Shown in pieces: positions 44,638 to 54,599 of a DNA stretch of 64,000 bases. Location: assembly GCA_037693485.1 (NCBI GenBank), contig CM075348.1:127049609-127113608 (forward strand), written 5' to 3'. A program made the position numbers and the translations under genes. Below the pieces are notes generated by a model. It was given only the letters and a program-made list of their open reading frames with translations, was not told the DNA's origin and searched no databases. The DNA is from Kitagawia praeruptora (Eukaryota; Streptophyta; Magnoliopsida; Apiales; Apiaceae). The first letter of the stretch is position 1. Each line of letters begins with the position of its first letter.

Positions 44638-45115
44638 GTTGTATTAATTAAACCTAACCTGATCCAAACACAAGGCCTATAAATGAGGCCCAAAACTCTA
44701 ATTAAATATTAATTTCGTAATTAATATTTAAGGGTAATTAACAGCTTGGAAATAAGAGTTAAATAAGGATATAACTTCTACAAGAAGTAGCCTCCAAGAC
44801 ACCTAATCGTACAAGTAAACAGACTCCTACAAGATAGAATCTTCTCCAAGGAGGTGACTTGTCCACCAAGTCTCCTAACCCTCCTCTAAATCTAAGGCTT
44901 CCAACGTCTATATAAAGGGCTTGACCCCTCATTCTCAAAACTACGTCTTGACTTGATTCTCTAAGCAATACAGAGATACGTAGGCATCTCTCAAGGACTG
45001 GTTAGTCCCGAATAGCATGAACAACTATTAAAACTCGAAGCTCACTAACTCTAGCATTAAATACTCGTGAACCTTAACCGCAATCTAAAACCCTCGTTTT
45101 TATTTCACAACTATA
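44638..45115 (+). repeat. Solo-LTR-like segment
   Basis: The segment is GC-richer than its surroundings. It has a strong TATA box (GTCTATATAAAGGGC, about 44908-44922), then TACGTAGGCATCTCTCAAGG, similar in position and wording to ACGTAGGCACCTCAGGG after the TATA box of the Tat-like LTR at 45963. TGTTGTATTAA at 44638 may be its start and TTTCACAAC near 45110 its end. No internal region follows, so it is probably a solo or truncated LTR of a related Gypsy family. Confidence 0.45.
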
Positions 45116-45962
45116 AAACTAATATATTTTAGATAAAAAGGTTAAACTTGTATCGAACAAGTATAACAATCAAATTAATATGATAGATAACCCACCAAAT
45201 TAAATCCAACCAGTTCAATTAAAAAAATCCAAATAATTTACTAAGAAAATAATATATATATATATATTAAAAATTGGTGGATAACCCATTCCTTAAGTTT
45301 GGTATCCATATTTAGGTTCAGTTAAATTTTTAACTTTATTTTGACTCATTGACTATCCATTTTTCAGGTTTAGAATCCATATTTAGGTTCGTAAAGATTC
45401 ATATTTTTATTTGACCTGTTCTTAATTATAGAAAGTCTACATATAAATTTAAATATCGTTAATGTAATTTATATTTTTATGGTAAACTCATTAAAAAGAA
45501 TTTGAATTAATCTTTTTATTCTGGTAAGTTCTTTTATACATATATACAATAAAATATCTAATTGAAAAACTCTTTAAATATATTTATATATTTATTAGGG
45601 TTAAGGAGCAAAAACACCCTTATAATATAGGTGTAGGAGCAAATACATCCTTATAATTTAAAAAGGATCAAATACACCCCTATATTTTAAGTTTATGGTT
45701 CAAAAATACCTTTCTAGTTAGTTTTTTGTTAACCATGGTTAGAAAATAATTTATAATTAAAACATTTAATATAACTAATATTATTAATTTAGTAAAGGTT
45801 TTTTACTCCCAATTTGGAATTTAAAAACTTGGCATTTAAATTTATTTTATGTTAATATATATAAAACATATATACTTAAAATAAAATTAATTTTTAGATA
45901 ATCATAATAAGATAAAATAAAATATGATTAAACATAATTTTTCAATAAAATTTATTTTGGGT
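45116..45962. other. AT-rich flank and left arm of an inverted repeat
   Basis: 45255-45270 is a short (TA)n. 45600-45740 carries repeated CAAAtACACCCnTATA words. About 45880-45962 (AATTTTTAGATAATCATAAT to TTATTTTGGGT) is the inverted counterpart of 58683-58770, so the Gypsy element sits inside an older inverted-repeat element. Confidence 0.55.
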
Positions 45963-46828
45963 TGTTGTGCCCAAAATCTCCATGGACTAGATTTAGGCCC
46001 ATTAATCTATAGGGTACGGTCCATACAAGCTAGAAGATTGATCCAGTACGAGTTAGGAAGATCAAATAGAAGAAATGACTAAAGAAGTACGAATAACAGG
46101 AGGTTCCCCAATGGTCAGGAAGCTGAGCTGAACACTCGAAGACCAGGTTCCTCCCAGCCGAGGAGTTCGAATTAGCATAACAACAGCCATAGAGATGATA
46201 AAAGCATATGAAAAGTTATCCAGTCTAACTAGTTTGTTATTTGTGCAGGTACTAACACCAAAAGGGAGGTTCCTAAGTGATATGTCCCGAAATAAGGAGG
46301 TCCCTGAGAAACAGGCTCCTGAAATGTAGGTTCCTGAGCACCAGGTTCCTACGAGTTGCCAACAGAAAGTTCTAGAAGCCATCTAGAACAGATAAACGAA
46401 TTGGTATCTGAGTATGATTCTAGGGCGCAGATGATCCTAGAATAACTCTAACCAATGAGAGAATCATAAGTGGAGTACGAACTCGAGTTCTACTCCACTT
46501 AGCCAAACTAGTTCGTGAAAGGCTCTAAAGGAACCTGAGTCCAACACGAACTAGGTGACCGAATACAGCTATTCCAGTAAGAGACAGAATCATATTAGAA
46601 CTACGTGAGCTTGATCCCTATAAATACAAGGGTACGTAGGCACCTCAGGGTACGACGCATTAAGTTCTCTAGTTTTCTCTAAAGGCACCTGAGATTATTG
46701 GAGATACCCTCGAGCTCAGCTCAACCCCCACGAACACAACCCAAACCTTTCGTAGAACAGTTGATCGCTAGCCTATACAACTACCTGTAAACCTCACATA
46801 AGTTGATTACGAAATCCACTCATCAACA
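45963..46828 (+). repeat. 5' LTR of the Tat-like element
   Basis: It begins TGTTGTGCCC and ends CATCAACA. GGTTCCT/AGGAACC words are frequent (CAGGTTCCTCCC, GAGGTTCCTAAG, TAGGTTCCTGAG). A TATA box CCTATAAATAC lies at 46617-46627, followed by GGTACGTAGGCACCTCAGGG, probably the transcription start region. Its full length is repeated at 57691-58556. Confidence 0.95.
46617..46627 (+). promoter_or_regulatory. TATA box of the Tat-like LTR
   Basis: CCTATAAATAC, about 200 bases before the LTR end. The same sequence is present in the 3' LTR near 58345. Confidence 0.75.
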
Positions 46829-46848
46829 TTGGCGCTAGAAGGAGGGGC
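46829..46848 (+). other. Tat-like element primer-binding site
   Basis: TTGGCGCTAGAAGGAGGGGC follows the LTR end directly, in the position of a minus-strand primer site. I do not assign the tRNA with certainty. Confidence 0.7.
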
Positions 46849-46873
46849 AGTTAATATCTTAAGAGTGGAAAAG

Positions 46874-49800
46874 ATGTCAGGCAGCTCGGAGAGCGAAGCA
46901 ACCCGTTCTGAGCGACAGGTTCATGAGGAGAACGCATCTCCTCCCAGAGCACCGAAGGTCACTAAAGCAGCCATGATGGAAATCCTAAAGACTGTGGGAG
47001 AACGTTTATCGACTTTGGAGCAGGCTTCAAGCAAAAAGAAGAAAAAGAAGGCAAAGAAGAGCAAGAAGTCGAAGGTTACTCCGAAACAGTTGAATTTTGA
47101 AGAATCTGAGAATGGAGAGGAGGTTCCTGACGATGGTGAAGAACCGAAAGAAGGTAATGATGATGAAGATATGGAGAATCCTGAGAAGAATAAAACTGGT
47201 AGCAAGGACCGTACAGGGTCCAAGAAGAAGAAGAAAACCAGGACTGGAGGTTCCTCAAAGAAAAAGAAGAACGATAAAGACCCATCTGTCGAGATAATTG
47301 AAGAAAAAAGCACGGATTCAGATGAGGATACTGAAGAATCAAGTGCTACAGGGTCGCAAGAGGAAGAAGGGACGAGTAAGAAGACAAAGGCGGAAGCTGT
47401 TGGGGAGGTGACGGCAGAAGATGTCAAGAAAATTTTGGCTCAACTCAAGGACGAAAAGAATCTTGCTGTGAACCCTATAACAGCTTCTCCTTTCACCAAG
47501 AAGGTTCGAAAGTCGGCTTTGCCTAGGTCTTACAGGCCCTCAAATGAGTTGAAATTCGATGGGACTACTGACCCCATTGAGTACCTTAGTCGTTTTGACA
47601 CAGAGATGGATGTTTATCAAGTGAAGGAAGCCACCAGGTGCAGGTTACTGGCTGCAACTCTACAGGGCGGAGCCCATCAGTGGTTCAAAAGGTTACCTGC
47701 AGATTCGATTGGTTCTTGGGCAAGTATGGGGAAGCTCTTTGTCACTCAATTTAGAGCATCTGTTGCATTCGCACCACCAACCAATACCTTAGCCAATATC
47801 AAACAAAGACCTAGTGAAACGTTGACGGAATATTTCAAGAGGTTTAATGCGGAGGTTCCTAAAGTTAGGAAAGCATCTGAGGAAACAATAAAGAACTTCT
47901 TAATTGCTGGAGTCAAAGGAGGCTCGGATTTTTGGAAAGCACTGCAAGGAAAAGAACCAGAGACATTGGCCGATTTTTATGCCCAGGCAGAACCCTTTCG
48001 TCTGGTGGAGGAGTCTCTAGCTGAATTAAGGAAGGATCCAGATTTTGTAAGGCAAAGTGGAAGCAAGAGGTCGAGACAAAGAAGCCCCAATGGTCGTGAC
48101 AATAAAAAGGTGGTTAGTCGCACATCTCAGGTGAAGCCTGAAGCTGTGAATCCTACTAAACCTGTCATGAGTCAGGTACCGCCACCAGCTTCCTATAACA
48201 GCAATAGACCAGAGAGACCCGTCTATGAAACTTTCACCCCTTTGGTAGCTCCGATTGATCATATTTACGCAGTGAATGAGAAGTCCTCATGGTTTAAGAA
48301 GCCTTTCAGAACCGGTCCCCCAGGAAATAAGAATGAGCGCCCCTACTGTGACTTCCATGATAATAATGGGCATAATACTGCAGATTGTCGTCACCTCAGA
48401 GATCTAATTGAAACTCTAATCAGACAAGGGCAATTGAGTGAATGGGTGGCCCAGGAAGGAAAAAAGTATAGAGATGAGAAGACTCAGAAGACACAGACAC
48501 AAGAACCTGTCGTGATGGAGGGACCACCTAAGGCTGGGTGCATACGCACAATTATAGGAGGTCCCCACATTGGAGGAAGCAGCAGGAATGCCATGGAGAG
48601 GTATACCCGTGAGGCTAAAGAACGTCCTTTGACCAGTATTTACAATCTGTCTCAGAGGTCCCCAAAGTTGTTCGAAGGAGAGGATGCAGATATTACTTTC
48701 ACTGAAGAAGATGCTTCCTGGGTACATCATCCCCATACTGATGCTTTGGTTGTTGAAGCAGGAATTGGGTCTTATGAGGTTCATCGAGTGCTAGTTGATA
48801 ATGGAAGCTCTGTAAACTTGTTATCTTACTCAGCTTTCAAGAAGATGCATTTTCTGGATAAGGATTTAACTCCAACAAACGATACCTTGTACGGATTCAC
48901 TAATAATCAGGTTCCTATCAAAGGTAAGATTCGTTTGCCAGTAACTTTAGGTGATAAACCATGTTGCATTACACAGTTGGCAGAATTCATTGTTATAGAG
49001 GAGAATATGAATTACAATGCTATCTTGGGAAGACCTATTTTGAAAGAGATGAGGGTAATAACCTCCATTTACCACCTCACTATGAAGTTCCCGACACCAA
49101 ATGGAGTTGGTATAGTTCGAGGATGTCAGTATGAGTCTAGAGAGTGTTACACCAAAGCTTTGCAACATGCTGCTAGAGCTGCTAAATTGCCTGAACCTAT
49201 GGACGAGGTTCCTGATAGTTTTCCAGGAAAGAACCCAGACAAAATAACGGTCGACCTGCACGGTTCGCCTTTGGAAGGTTTTGTGTCAGCATCCTGTAGA
49301 GCTATAAGAATTGAAGAAATCATAGAAGAGGAACCTCATGCTGAGATTCCAGTTTTTCGGGGACCAGATTCCCCCTACTTACTGATAGAAAGTGCACCCC
49401 CTACGGACAAGGGTGGTGACGTGTGTATGGTAGAAGGATTGGATGAAGAAAAATCCCGAAAACTGAAACATAATGGAAGCAATGAAGACAGTCAGCCAGC
49501 ATTAAAGAGAAGGAATGTCATATACGAAGAGCAGGAACCGTCTACCGTCCAGGAACCTCAAGAGGACTCAACCACAGAGATGGAGGTAGACTTAGATCCT
49601 CGAATGCCAGAAACCATGGTTAAGGCGGGACCAGCTGGTGAAACTCTGGATGTGAAGATCAATGACAAAGATGGTACAAAGGTATTGAAGATTGGAGCTC
49701 AACTTGATCCAGCCTTAAAGGAATCTCTCATTACCTTTTTGGGCAAGAACCTGGATGTGTTCGCATGGTGTCATGCAGATATGGAAGGGATAGATCCAAG

Positions 49801-52800
49801 GGTCATGTGTCATAAGTTGAATATTGATCCAGAAAAGAAAGGAGTGAGACAGAAGCGAAGACCAGTTAGTGGAGAAAGAGCACAGGCATTGAAAGAAGAG
49901 GTCGACAGATTATTGGATGCAGGATTAGTTAAAGAATCTTTTTACCCAATATGGTTGGCAAATCCTGTTTTGGTAAAGAAACCTAATGGAAAATGGAGAA
50001 CCTGTGTGGACTTCACAGATCTCAACAAAGCATGTCCGAAGGACAGCTTCCCACTGCCACGGATTGATCAGTTAGTAGATGCAACAGCTGGACATGCCCT
50101 CCTTAGCTTCATGGATGCCTATTCAGGTTATAATCAAATCCCTATGTATGAACCTGACCAAGAGCATACTTCTTTTATTACGGACAGAGGTCTTTATTGC
50201 TATGTATGCATGCCATTTGGGTTGATTAATGCTGGAGCTACATATCAACGGTTAGTGAATATGATGTTTAAAGACCAAATTGGCCATACTATGGAGGTAT
50301 ATGTGGATGATATGTTAGTTAAGTCTAAGGAAGCTGTTGACCATGTAAAGCACTTAGAAGAAATGTTTGGAATCTTGCGGAAGTACAGAATGAAGCTGAA
50401 CCCTCAAAAATGTGTGTTTGGGGTAGAATCAGGAAAGTTTCTAGGTTTCATGGTAAACCACAGAGGTATCAAAGCCAACCCAGCCAAGATTAAAGCATTG
50501 ATTGATATGAGGTCTCCGAGAACTGTGAGAGAGGTTCAATCTCTTGCAGGAAGAGTTGCAGCTTTGAATAGATTCATTTCGAGGTCCACTGATAAGTGTC
50601 AGGAGTTCTTTAAAGCCATAAAGAAAGGAAACAAATTTGAGTGGACCGCAGAATGTGAGATAGCGTTTGGAAAGCTAAAGGAGCATTTGGGGAGCCCCCC
50701 ACTGTTAGCCAAACCTGTGGATGGAGAAACATTGATACTTTATTTGGCTGTTTCAGAGTATTCCATTAGTGCAGTTCTGGTTCGAGAAGAGAATGGACAG
50801 CAGAGCCCAGTTTACTATGTTAGTAAAAGGTTACTTGACGCAGAAACGAGGTACACAGGAATGGAGAAGTTGGTTTTCGCATTGATTCTGGCTTCCAGGA
50901 AGCTGCGACCTTATTTCCAAGCTCACAAGATTGAAGTAAGAACCTCATATCCACTTAAGCAAGTGATGCATAGGCCAGAAACCTCTGGAAGAATGTTAAA
51001 ATGGGCTGTGGAGCTAGGACAGTTCGACATAGAATATAAGCCAAAGACAGCAATCAAAGCTCAAGCTTTAGCAGATTTCTTAATCGAGTTTCCACCTCAT
51101 GTAGAGGTTACTGGCCAAGAGGGGCCAAAAGAAGTGGTGGAAAAACAGGCGGACAATGACAACTGTGCACCTTGGTGGACACTGTATGTGGATGGAGCTG
51201 CTAACAGTGGTGGAGCAGGTGCAGGCATAGAATTAGTTAGTCCAGAAGGGCACCAACTCTATAGCTCGATTCATTTTGCTTTTAAAGCCACGAACAATGA
51301 TGCAGAATATGAGGCATTGATTGCAGGCCTCAAATTGGCTTTGGAGATGAAAGTAGAGAATATCAGGGTGTTTAGTGATTCGATGTTAGTAGTTTGGCAG
51401 ATTCGTGGTGGTTTTCAGGCGAGAGGGCCGAGAACAGACTTATATTTGAGATACTCCCAGGAGTTGATCGCAAGGTTCAAAGAGGTGAAGCTGGATCAAG
51501 TACCTCGAGGAAAGAATACCAAAGCGGATGCATTGGCCAAGCTAGGGTCACAGAGAGAATCCACATTATTGGGGGTAATTCCACTTCAAATCCAGGAGCA
51601 ACCAAGTGTTTTCAAGGAAGAAGTAATGGACATTGAGTTTCCAGTTGAAGATTCCTGGATGACCCCGATATATCGTTACCTGGACAAAGGGGAGCTACCT
51701 CCCAATCAAAGTGATATCAGGAAGCTGAGGTATCGAGCAGCCAGGTATGTAATCTATGATGGAGTTCTGTATAAACGAGGATTCAATCAGCCTTTGCTCA
51801 AGTGTGTAGCTGGAGAACAATGCAAGTATATCCTCGAGGAAATTCATGAAGGAGTATGTGGAAATCACTCGGGGGGTAATTCTTTAGCCATGAAAGTCCT
51901 TCGACAAGGATATTATTGGCCAACCATCAAAGCAGATGCTACAAAGTTCGTGCAGGCATGCAGTAATTGTCAGAGGTTTGCCAATTTTGATAGTCGTCCG
52001 GTAGCACCTATCAAACCGATTGTTAGCCCTTGGCCATTCGCTGTTTGGGGAATAGACCTCATTGGAGAGCTCCCGAAAGGAAAAGGAGGAGTGAAATACG
52101 CAGTGGTTGCAGTCGATTACTTTACAAAGTGGGCAGAAGCAGAACCACTTGCTAAGATTACAGCGTCAAAATTGACTGAGTTTGTGTTTCGAGCCATTGT
52201 ATGCAGGTTTGGCATTCCACAGAAGCTGATTTCTGACAATGGGAAGCAGTTCGATAGTAGAGAGATTAGAGGATTATGTGAGCAGTTTGGAATCCAAAAA
52301 GCATTTTCAGCAGTATATTATCCGCAGAGTAATGGACAGACTGAAGCAGTGAATAAGATTATCAAGCACACTTTGAAGACAAGGCTTGAAGATAAGAAGG
52401 GAAGCTGGCCAGAGGAGCTTCCTGGAGTCTTGTGGTCGTATAATACCACGCCTAGAACTACAACTGGTGAGTCTCCTTTTACCCTCACTTATGGTTGTGA
52501 AGCTATGGTACCTGTGAAAGTTGGAACAGGTTCCTTGAGAAGAAAGTATTTTGATCCCGAGAGCAATGAGGTCAATCATAGACTGTATTTGGACATGGTC
52601 GAAGAGTTGAGAGCAGATTCACAAGTGAAGTTAGCAGCATATCAACAGAGAGTTCGAAGGTATTACGACAAAAAGGTGAAGGCAAGACCTTTCAAAGTTG
52701 GTGACCTAGTTTTGAGGAAAGTTATGCCAAATACCAGGGTTCTGGCGCATGGAGCCTTTGGAGCAAATTGGGAGGGACCTTACCAGATAAAGTCAGCAAT

Positions 52801-52891
52801 TTGGGAAGGGACCTACCACTTGATGGATATAGATGGGAACCTCATTCCAAGAGCCTGGAATGCAGAACATCTCAAGAAGTATTATCAGTAA
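46874..52891 (+). CDS. Tat-lineage Gypsy gag-pol polyprotein, intact
   Basis: I start at ATG 46874 (MSGSSESEAT); the upstream open frame begins with TTG inside the PBS. The 2,005 residues have an N-terminal Lys/Glu-rich region (to about 200), gag (about 220-420: PLKFDGTTDP-like LKFDGTTDPIEYLSRF), a Cys/His motif YCDFHDNNGHNTADC (about 495), protease with LVDNGSSVNLL (about 640), reverse transcriptase with VDFTDLNKACPKDSFPLP (about 1045) and YVDD (about 1141), RNase H, a second RNase H of archaeal type with YVDGAAN, DAEYEALIAGL and FSDSMLV (about 1437-1560), and integrase with an H-H-C-C finger (about 1655-1702) and catalytic D, D, E in WGIDLIGE, SDNGKQF and NGQTEAVN. There is no chromodomain. 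No stop or frameshift interrupts it, so it is likely functional. Confidence 0.95.
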   Translation: MSGSSESEATRSERQVHEENASPPRAPKVTKAAMMEILKTVGERLSTLEQASSKKKKKKAKKSKKSKVTPKQLNFEESENGEEVPDDGEEPKEGNDDEDMENPEKNKTGSKDRTGSKKKKKTRTGGSSKKKKNDKDPSVEIIEEKSTDSDEDTEESSATGSQEEEGTSKKTKAEAVGEVTAEDVKKILAQLKDEKNLAVNPITASPFTKKVRKSALPRSYRPSNELKFDGTTDPIEYLSRFDTEMDVYQVKEATRCRLLAATLQGGAHQWFKRLPADSIGSWASMGKLFVTQFRASVAFAPPTNTLANIKQRPSETLTEYFKRFNAEVPKVRKASEETIKNFLIAGVKGGSDFWKALQGKEPETLADFYAQAEPFRLVEESLAELRKDPDFVRQSGSKRSRQRSPNGRDNKKVVSRTSQVKPEAVNPTKPVMSQVPPPASYNSNRPERPVYETFTPLVAPIDHIYAVNEKSSWFKKPFRTGPPGNKNERPYCDFHDNNGHNTADCRHLRDLIETLIRQGQLSEWVAQEGKKYRDEKTQKTQTQEPVVMEGPPKAGCIRTIIGGPHIGGSSRNAMERYTREAKERPLTSIYNLSQRSPKLFEGEDADITFTEEDASWVHHPHTDALVVEAGIGSYEVHRVLVDNGSSVNLLSYSAFKKMHFLDKDLTPTNDTLYGFTNNQVPIKGKIRLPVTLGDKPCCITQLAEFIVIEENMNYNAILGRPILKEMRVITSIYHLTMKFPTPNGVGIVRGCQYESRECYTKALQHAARAAKLPEPMDEVPDSFPGKNPDKITVDLHGSPLEGFVSASCRAIRIEEIIEEEPHAEIPVFRGPDSPYLLIESAPPTDKGGDVCMVEGLDEEKSRKLKHNGSNEDSQPALKRRNVIYEEQEPSTVQEPQEDSTTEMEVDLDPRMPETMVKAGPAGETLDVKINDKDGTKVLKIGAQLDPALKESLITFLGKNLDVFAWCHADMEGIDPRVMCHKLNIDPEKKGVRQKRRPVSGERAQALKEEVDRLLDAGLVKESFYPIWLANPVLVKKPNGKWRTCVDFTDLNKACPKDSFPLPRIDQLVDATAGHALLSFMDAYSGYNQIPMYEPDQEHTSFITDRGLYCYVCMPFGLINAGATYQRLVNMMFKDQIGHTMEVYVDDMLVKSKEAVDHVKHLEEMFGILRKYRMKLNPQKCVFGVESGKFLGFMVNHRGIKANPAKIKALIDMRSPRTVREVQSLAGRVAALNRFISRSTDKCQEFFKAIKKGNKFEWTAECEIAFGKLKEHLGSPPLLAKPVDGETLILYLAVSEYSISAVLVREENGQQSPVYYVSKRLLDAETRYTGMEKLVFALILASRKLRPYFQAHKIEVRTSYPLKQVMHRPETSGRMLKWAVELGQFDIEYKPKTAIKAQALADFLIEFPPHVEVTGQEGPKEVVEKQADNDNCAPWWTLYVDGAANSGGAGAGIELVSPEGHQLYSSIHFAFKATNNDAEYEALIAGLKLALEMKVENIRVFSDSMLVVWQIRGGFQARGPRTDLYLRYSQELIARFKEVKLDQVPRGKNTKADALAKLGSQRESTLLGVIPLQIQEQPSVFKEEVMDIEFPVEDSWMTPIYRYLDKGELPPNQSDIRKLRYRAARYVIYDGVLYKRGFNQPLLKCVAGEQCKYILEEIHEGVCGNHSGGNSLAMKVLRQGYYWPTIKADATKFVQACSNCQRFANFDSRPVAPIKPIVSPWPFAVWGIDLIGELPKGKGGVKYAVVAVDYFTKWAEAEPLAKITASKLTEFVFRAIVCRFGIPQKLISDNGKQFDSREIRGLCEQFGIQKAFSAVYYPQSNGQTEAVNKIIKHTLKTRLEDKKGSWPEELPGVLWSYNTTPRTTTGESPFTLTYGCEAMVPVKVGTGSLRRKYFDPESNEVNHRLYLDMVEELRADSQVKLAAYQQRVRRYYDKKVKARPFKVGDLVLRKVMPNTRVLAHGAFGANWEGPYQIKSAIWEGTYHLMDIDGNLIPRAWNAEHLKKYYQ

Positions 52892-53406
52892 TTCTTTTAT
52901 GTGTTTTTCCTAGGAAAAGTAAGGCTCTTTCAGCCCAAGAATAAAGGCAGCTTATTAGTTATAGCTGACCAGTATTTTGATTCCAGTATTCAATTATGCA
53001 TGTACTCGGGGGGTACTTAATGTGAACCTCTCTACTTGCAAGACGATTTTGTTTTAAGTATTGAGCGATGTATAGCTCTACGTTGAATATTTTGAGTGCA
53101 TTATTTGCAGCTATAGCTCCTTAATAGTTCTTTTACGTAATAATCATTACCCAAAAGAACTGGGGGGTAGTATTCCTACTTAGACAGTATTGCACATGCT
53201 ATTTGATATTTCATATGCCAATTTGAAATTTTTGAAACAGGTTACCTAGATTAACAGGTTCCTGTAGCATTGTGTTGCATTTTGCAGGTTACCTAAGCTG
53301 ACAGGTTCCTGTAGCATTGACAGTATGTGTGAAGTATGAATATGAATTGACAGAATGTGCAGACTACGATTGATTGATCAGAATTAGTTTGTGGACAGAT
53401 TGTTGA

Positions 53407-53625
53407 GAAAAGTCCCAGGTAGCTTCCTGGGCATCGAGCAAAGTCCCAGGTAGCTTCCTGGGCATCGAGCAAAGCCCCAGGTAGCTTCCTGGGCATCGAG
53501 CAAAGCCCCAGGTAGCTTCCTGGGCATCGAGCAAAGTCCTAGGTAGCTTCCTGGGCATCGAGAAAAGTCCCAGGTAGCTTCCTGGGCATTGAGAAAAGCC
53601 TCAGGTAGCTTCCTGAGCAAATGAG
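53407..53625 (+). repeat. 31-bp tandem array with palindromic core
   Basis: The unit AAAGTCCCAGGTAGCTTCCT followed by GGGCATCGAGC is repeated seven times, the last copies diverging (TCAGGTAGCTTCCTGAGC) and fading into AAAGCCTCAGTTGACTGAGC and AAAGCCTCAAGTTCCTTGAG. Each unit holds an inverted CCCAGG...CCTGGG. Since 31 is not a multiple of three, all frames read similar peptides; these ORFs are not genes. Confidence 0.93.
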
Positions 53626-53922
53626 ATTGAAAAGCCTCAGTTGACTGAGCACGACATTGTTGCCAAAAGCCTCAAGTTCCTTGAGCACGTGAATTAAAGT
53701 CCTGACAAAAGGCATCTAAAGTCCTGACAAAAGGCACCTTAAAGAGAGGCCTAATAAGCTCTCCCTCATGTGGAACCGCCTTTGGCACATGGGAAGAAGG
53801 GATAAAATCCTTAGCATATACCTTCATAAGATGTCTAGCCTGACACATGGAGAAGAGGAATCTGTGTGGACTCCTAGAACGGCACACAGGTTCCTAGAAT
53901 CGCCCCGAGGCATAAAAAGGAA

Positions 53923-54080
53923 CCAACATGCCTCGAGGCATGTTGGGACCTAGAGAGTAGGATTGGGAACCCAGCAGGTTACCTCTCCAGGAGAAAAAAG
54001 GAACCAACAGGCCTCGAGGCATGTTGGGACCTAGAGATTAGGATTGGAAGCCAAGCAGGCAACCTTTCCAAGAGATGACC
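53923..54080 (+). repeat. 81-bp duplication with a 24-bp palindrome
   Basis: At 53923-53946 CCAACATGCCTC is followed directly by its exact reverse complement. A copy at 54004-54027 differs at one base. Each is followed by GACCTAGAGA, TTAGGATTGG-type text and CAGCAGG/CAAGCAGG, giving a period of 81 bp. Confidence 0.9.
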
Positions 54081-54599
54081 CGAATTAAACAAGAGAAAGC
54101 TTTTACTAACGTTAACTGTTTTTTGTTTTATGTTTATTTTGCAGGATTAATACTCGAGGAACCTGGTATTGATAAAGAAGAAGTTATTAAAGAAGGCTAC
54201 GGTTTAGATTATCGGTACAAAGTATAAGCACAAAGGTTCCAGGTTTTACAATTCAGCTGTAATTTGTTGCATTTGTTTTGAGAATAAGCAAGTGGAAATA
54301 TGCATGTGTTCTGTTTCTTACAATGGGTTAGCCCACGTAAGCTTGACCATATGAATAAGGAAGCTGAATTATTCTCTAAGGCATAACAGCATAGTATTTC
54401 ATAAGGTTTAGAAGAAAAGTATGCAGCAAAAGCAAATATCATAAAGAGAGTTATGGGTACAGAGACCCAGAAAACCAACATAAGAGTTAATGGCACGAAG
54501 GCCATGGAAATCAAATTTAAAGTTACATATTGCGAGGCGTTACGAGGAGCCCGCGACCTCATTGAAAGTTATCAAAAGTTTTTAAGAATCTTGTTGAAA

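Noticed and set aside
46062..46382. 106-codon ORF in each Gypsy LTR (also 57790-58110)
   Set aside because: It is identical in both LTRs only because the LTRs are identical; there is no domain and it overlaps promoter sequence.
46829..46873. Start of the Gypsy polyprotein at 46829
   Set aside because: The codon is TTG and is part of the primer-binding site; ATG 46874 is the first real start.
46921..47427. Antisense ORF rich in Phe and Ser over the Gypsy gag
   Set aside because: It is a shadow of the Lys/Glu-rich gag N terminus.
53293..53620. Three overlapping minus-strand ORFs with MPRKLPGALLDAQEATW-type repeats
   Set aside because: They come from the 31-bp tandem repeat read in all frames.
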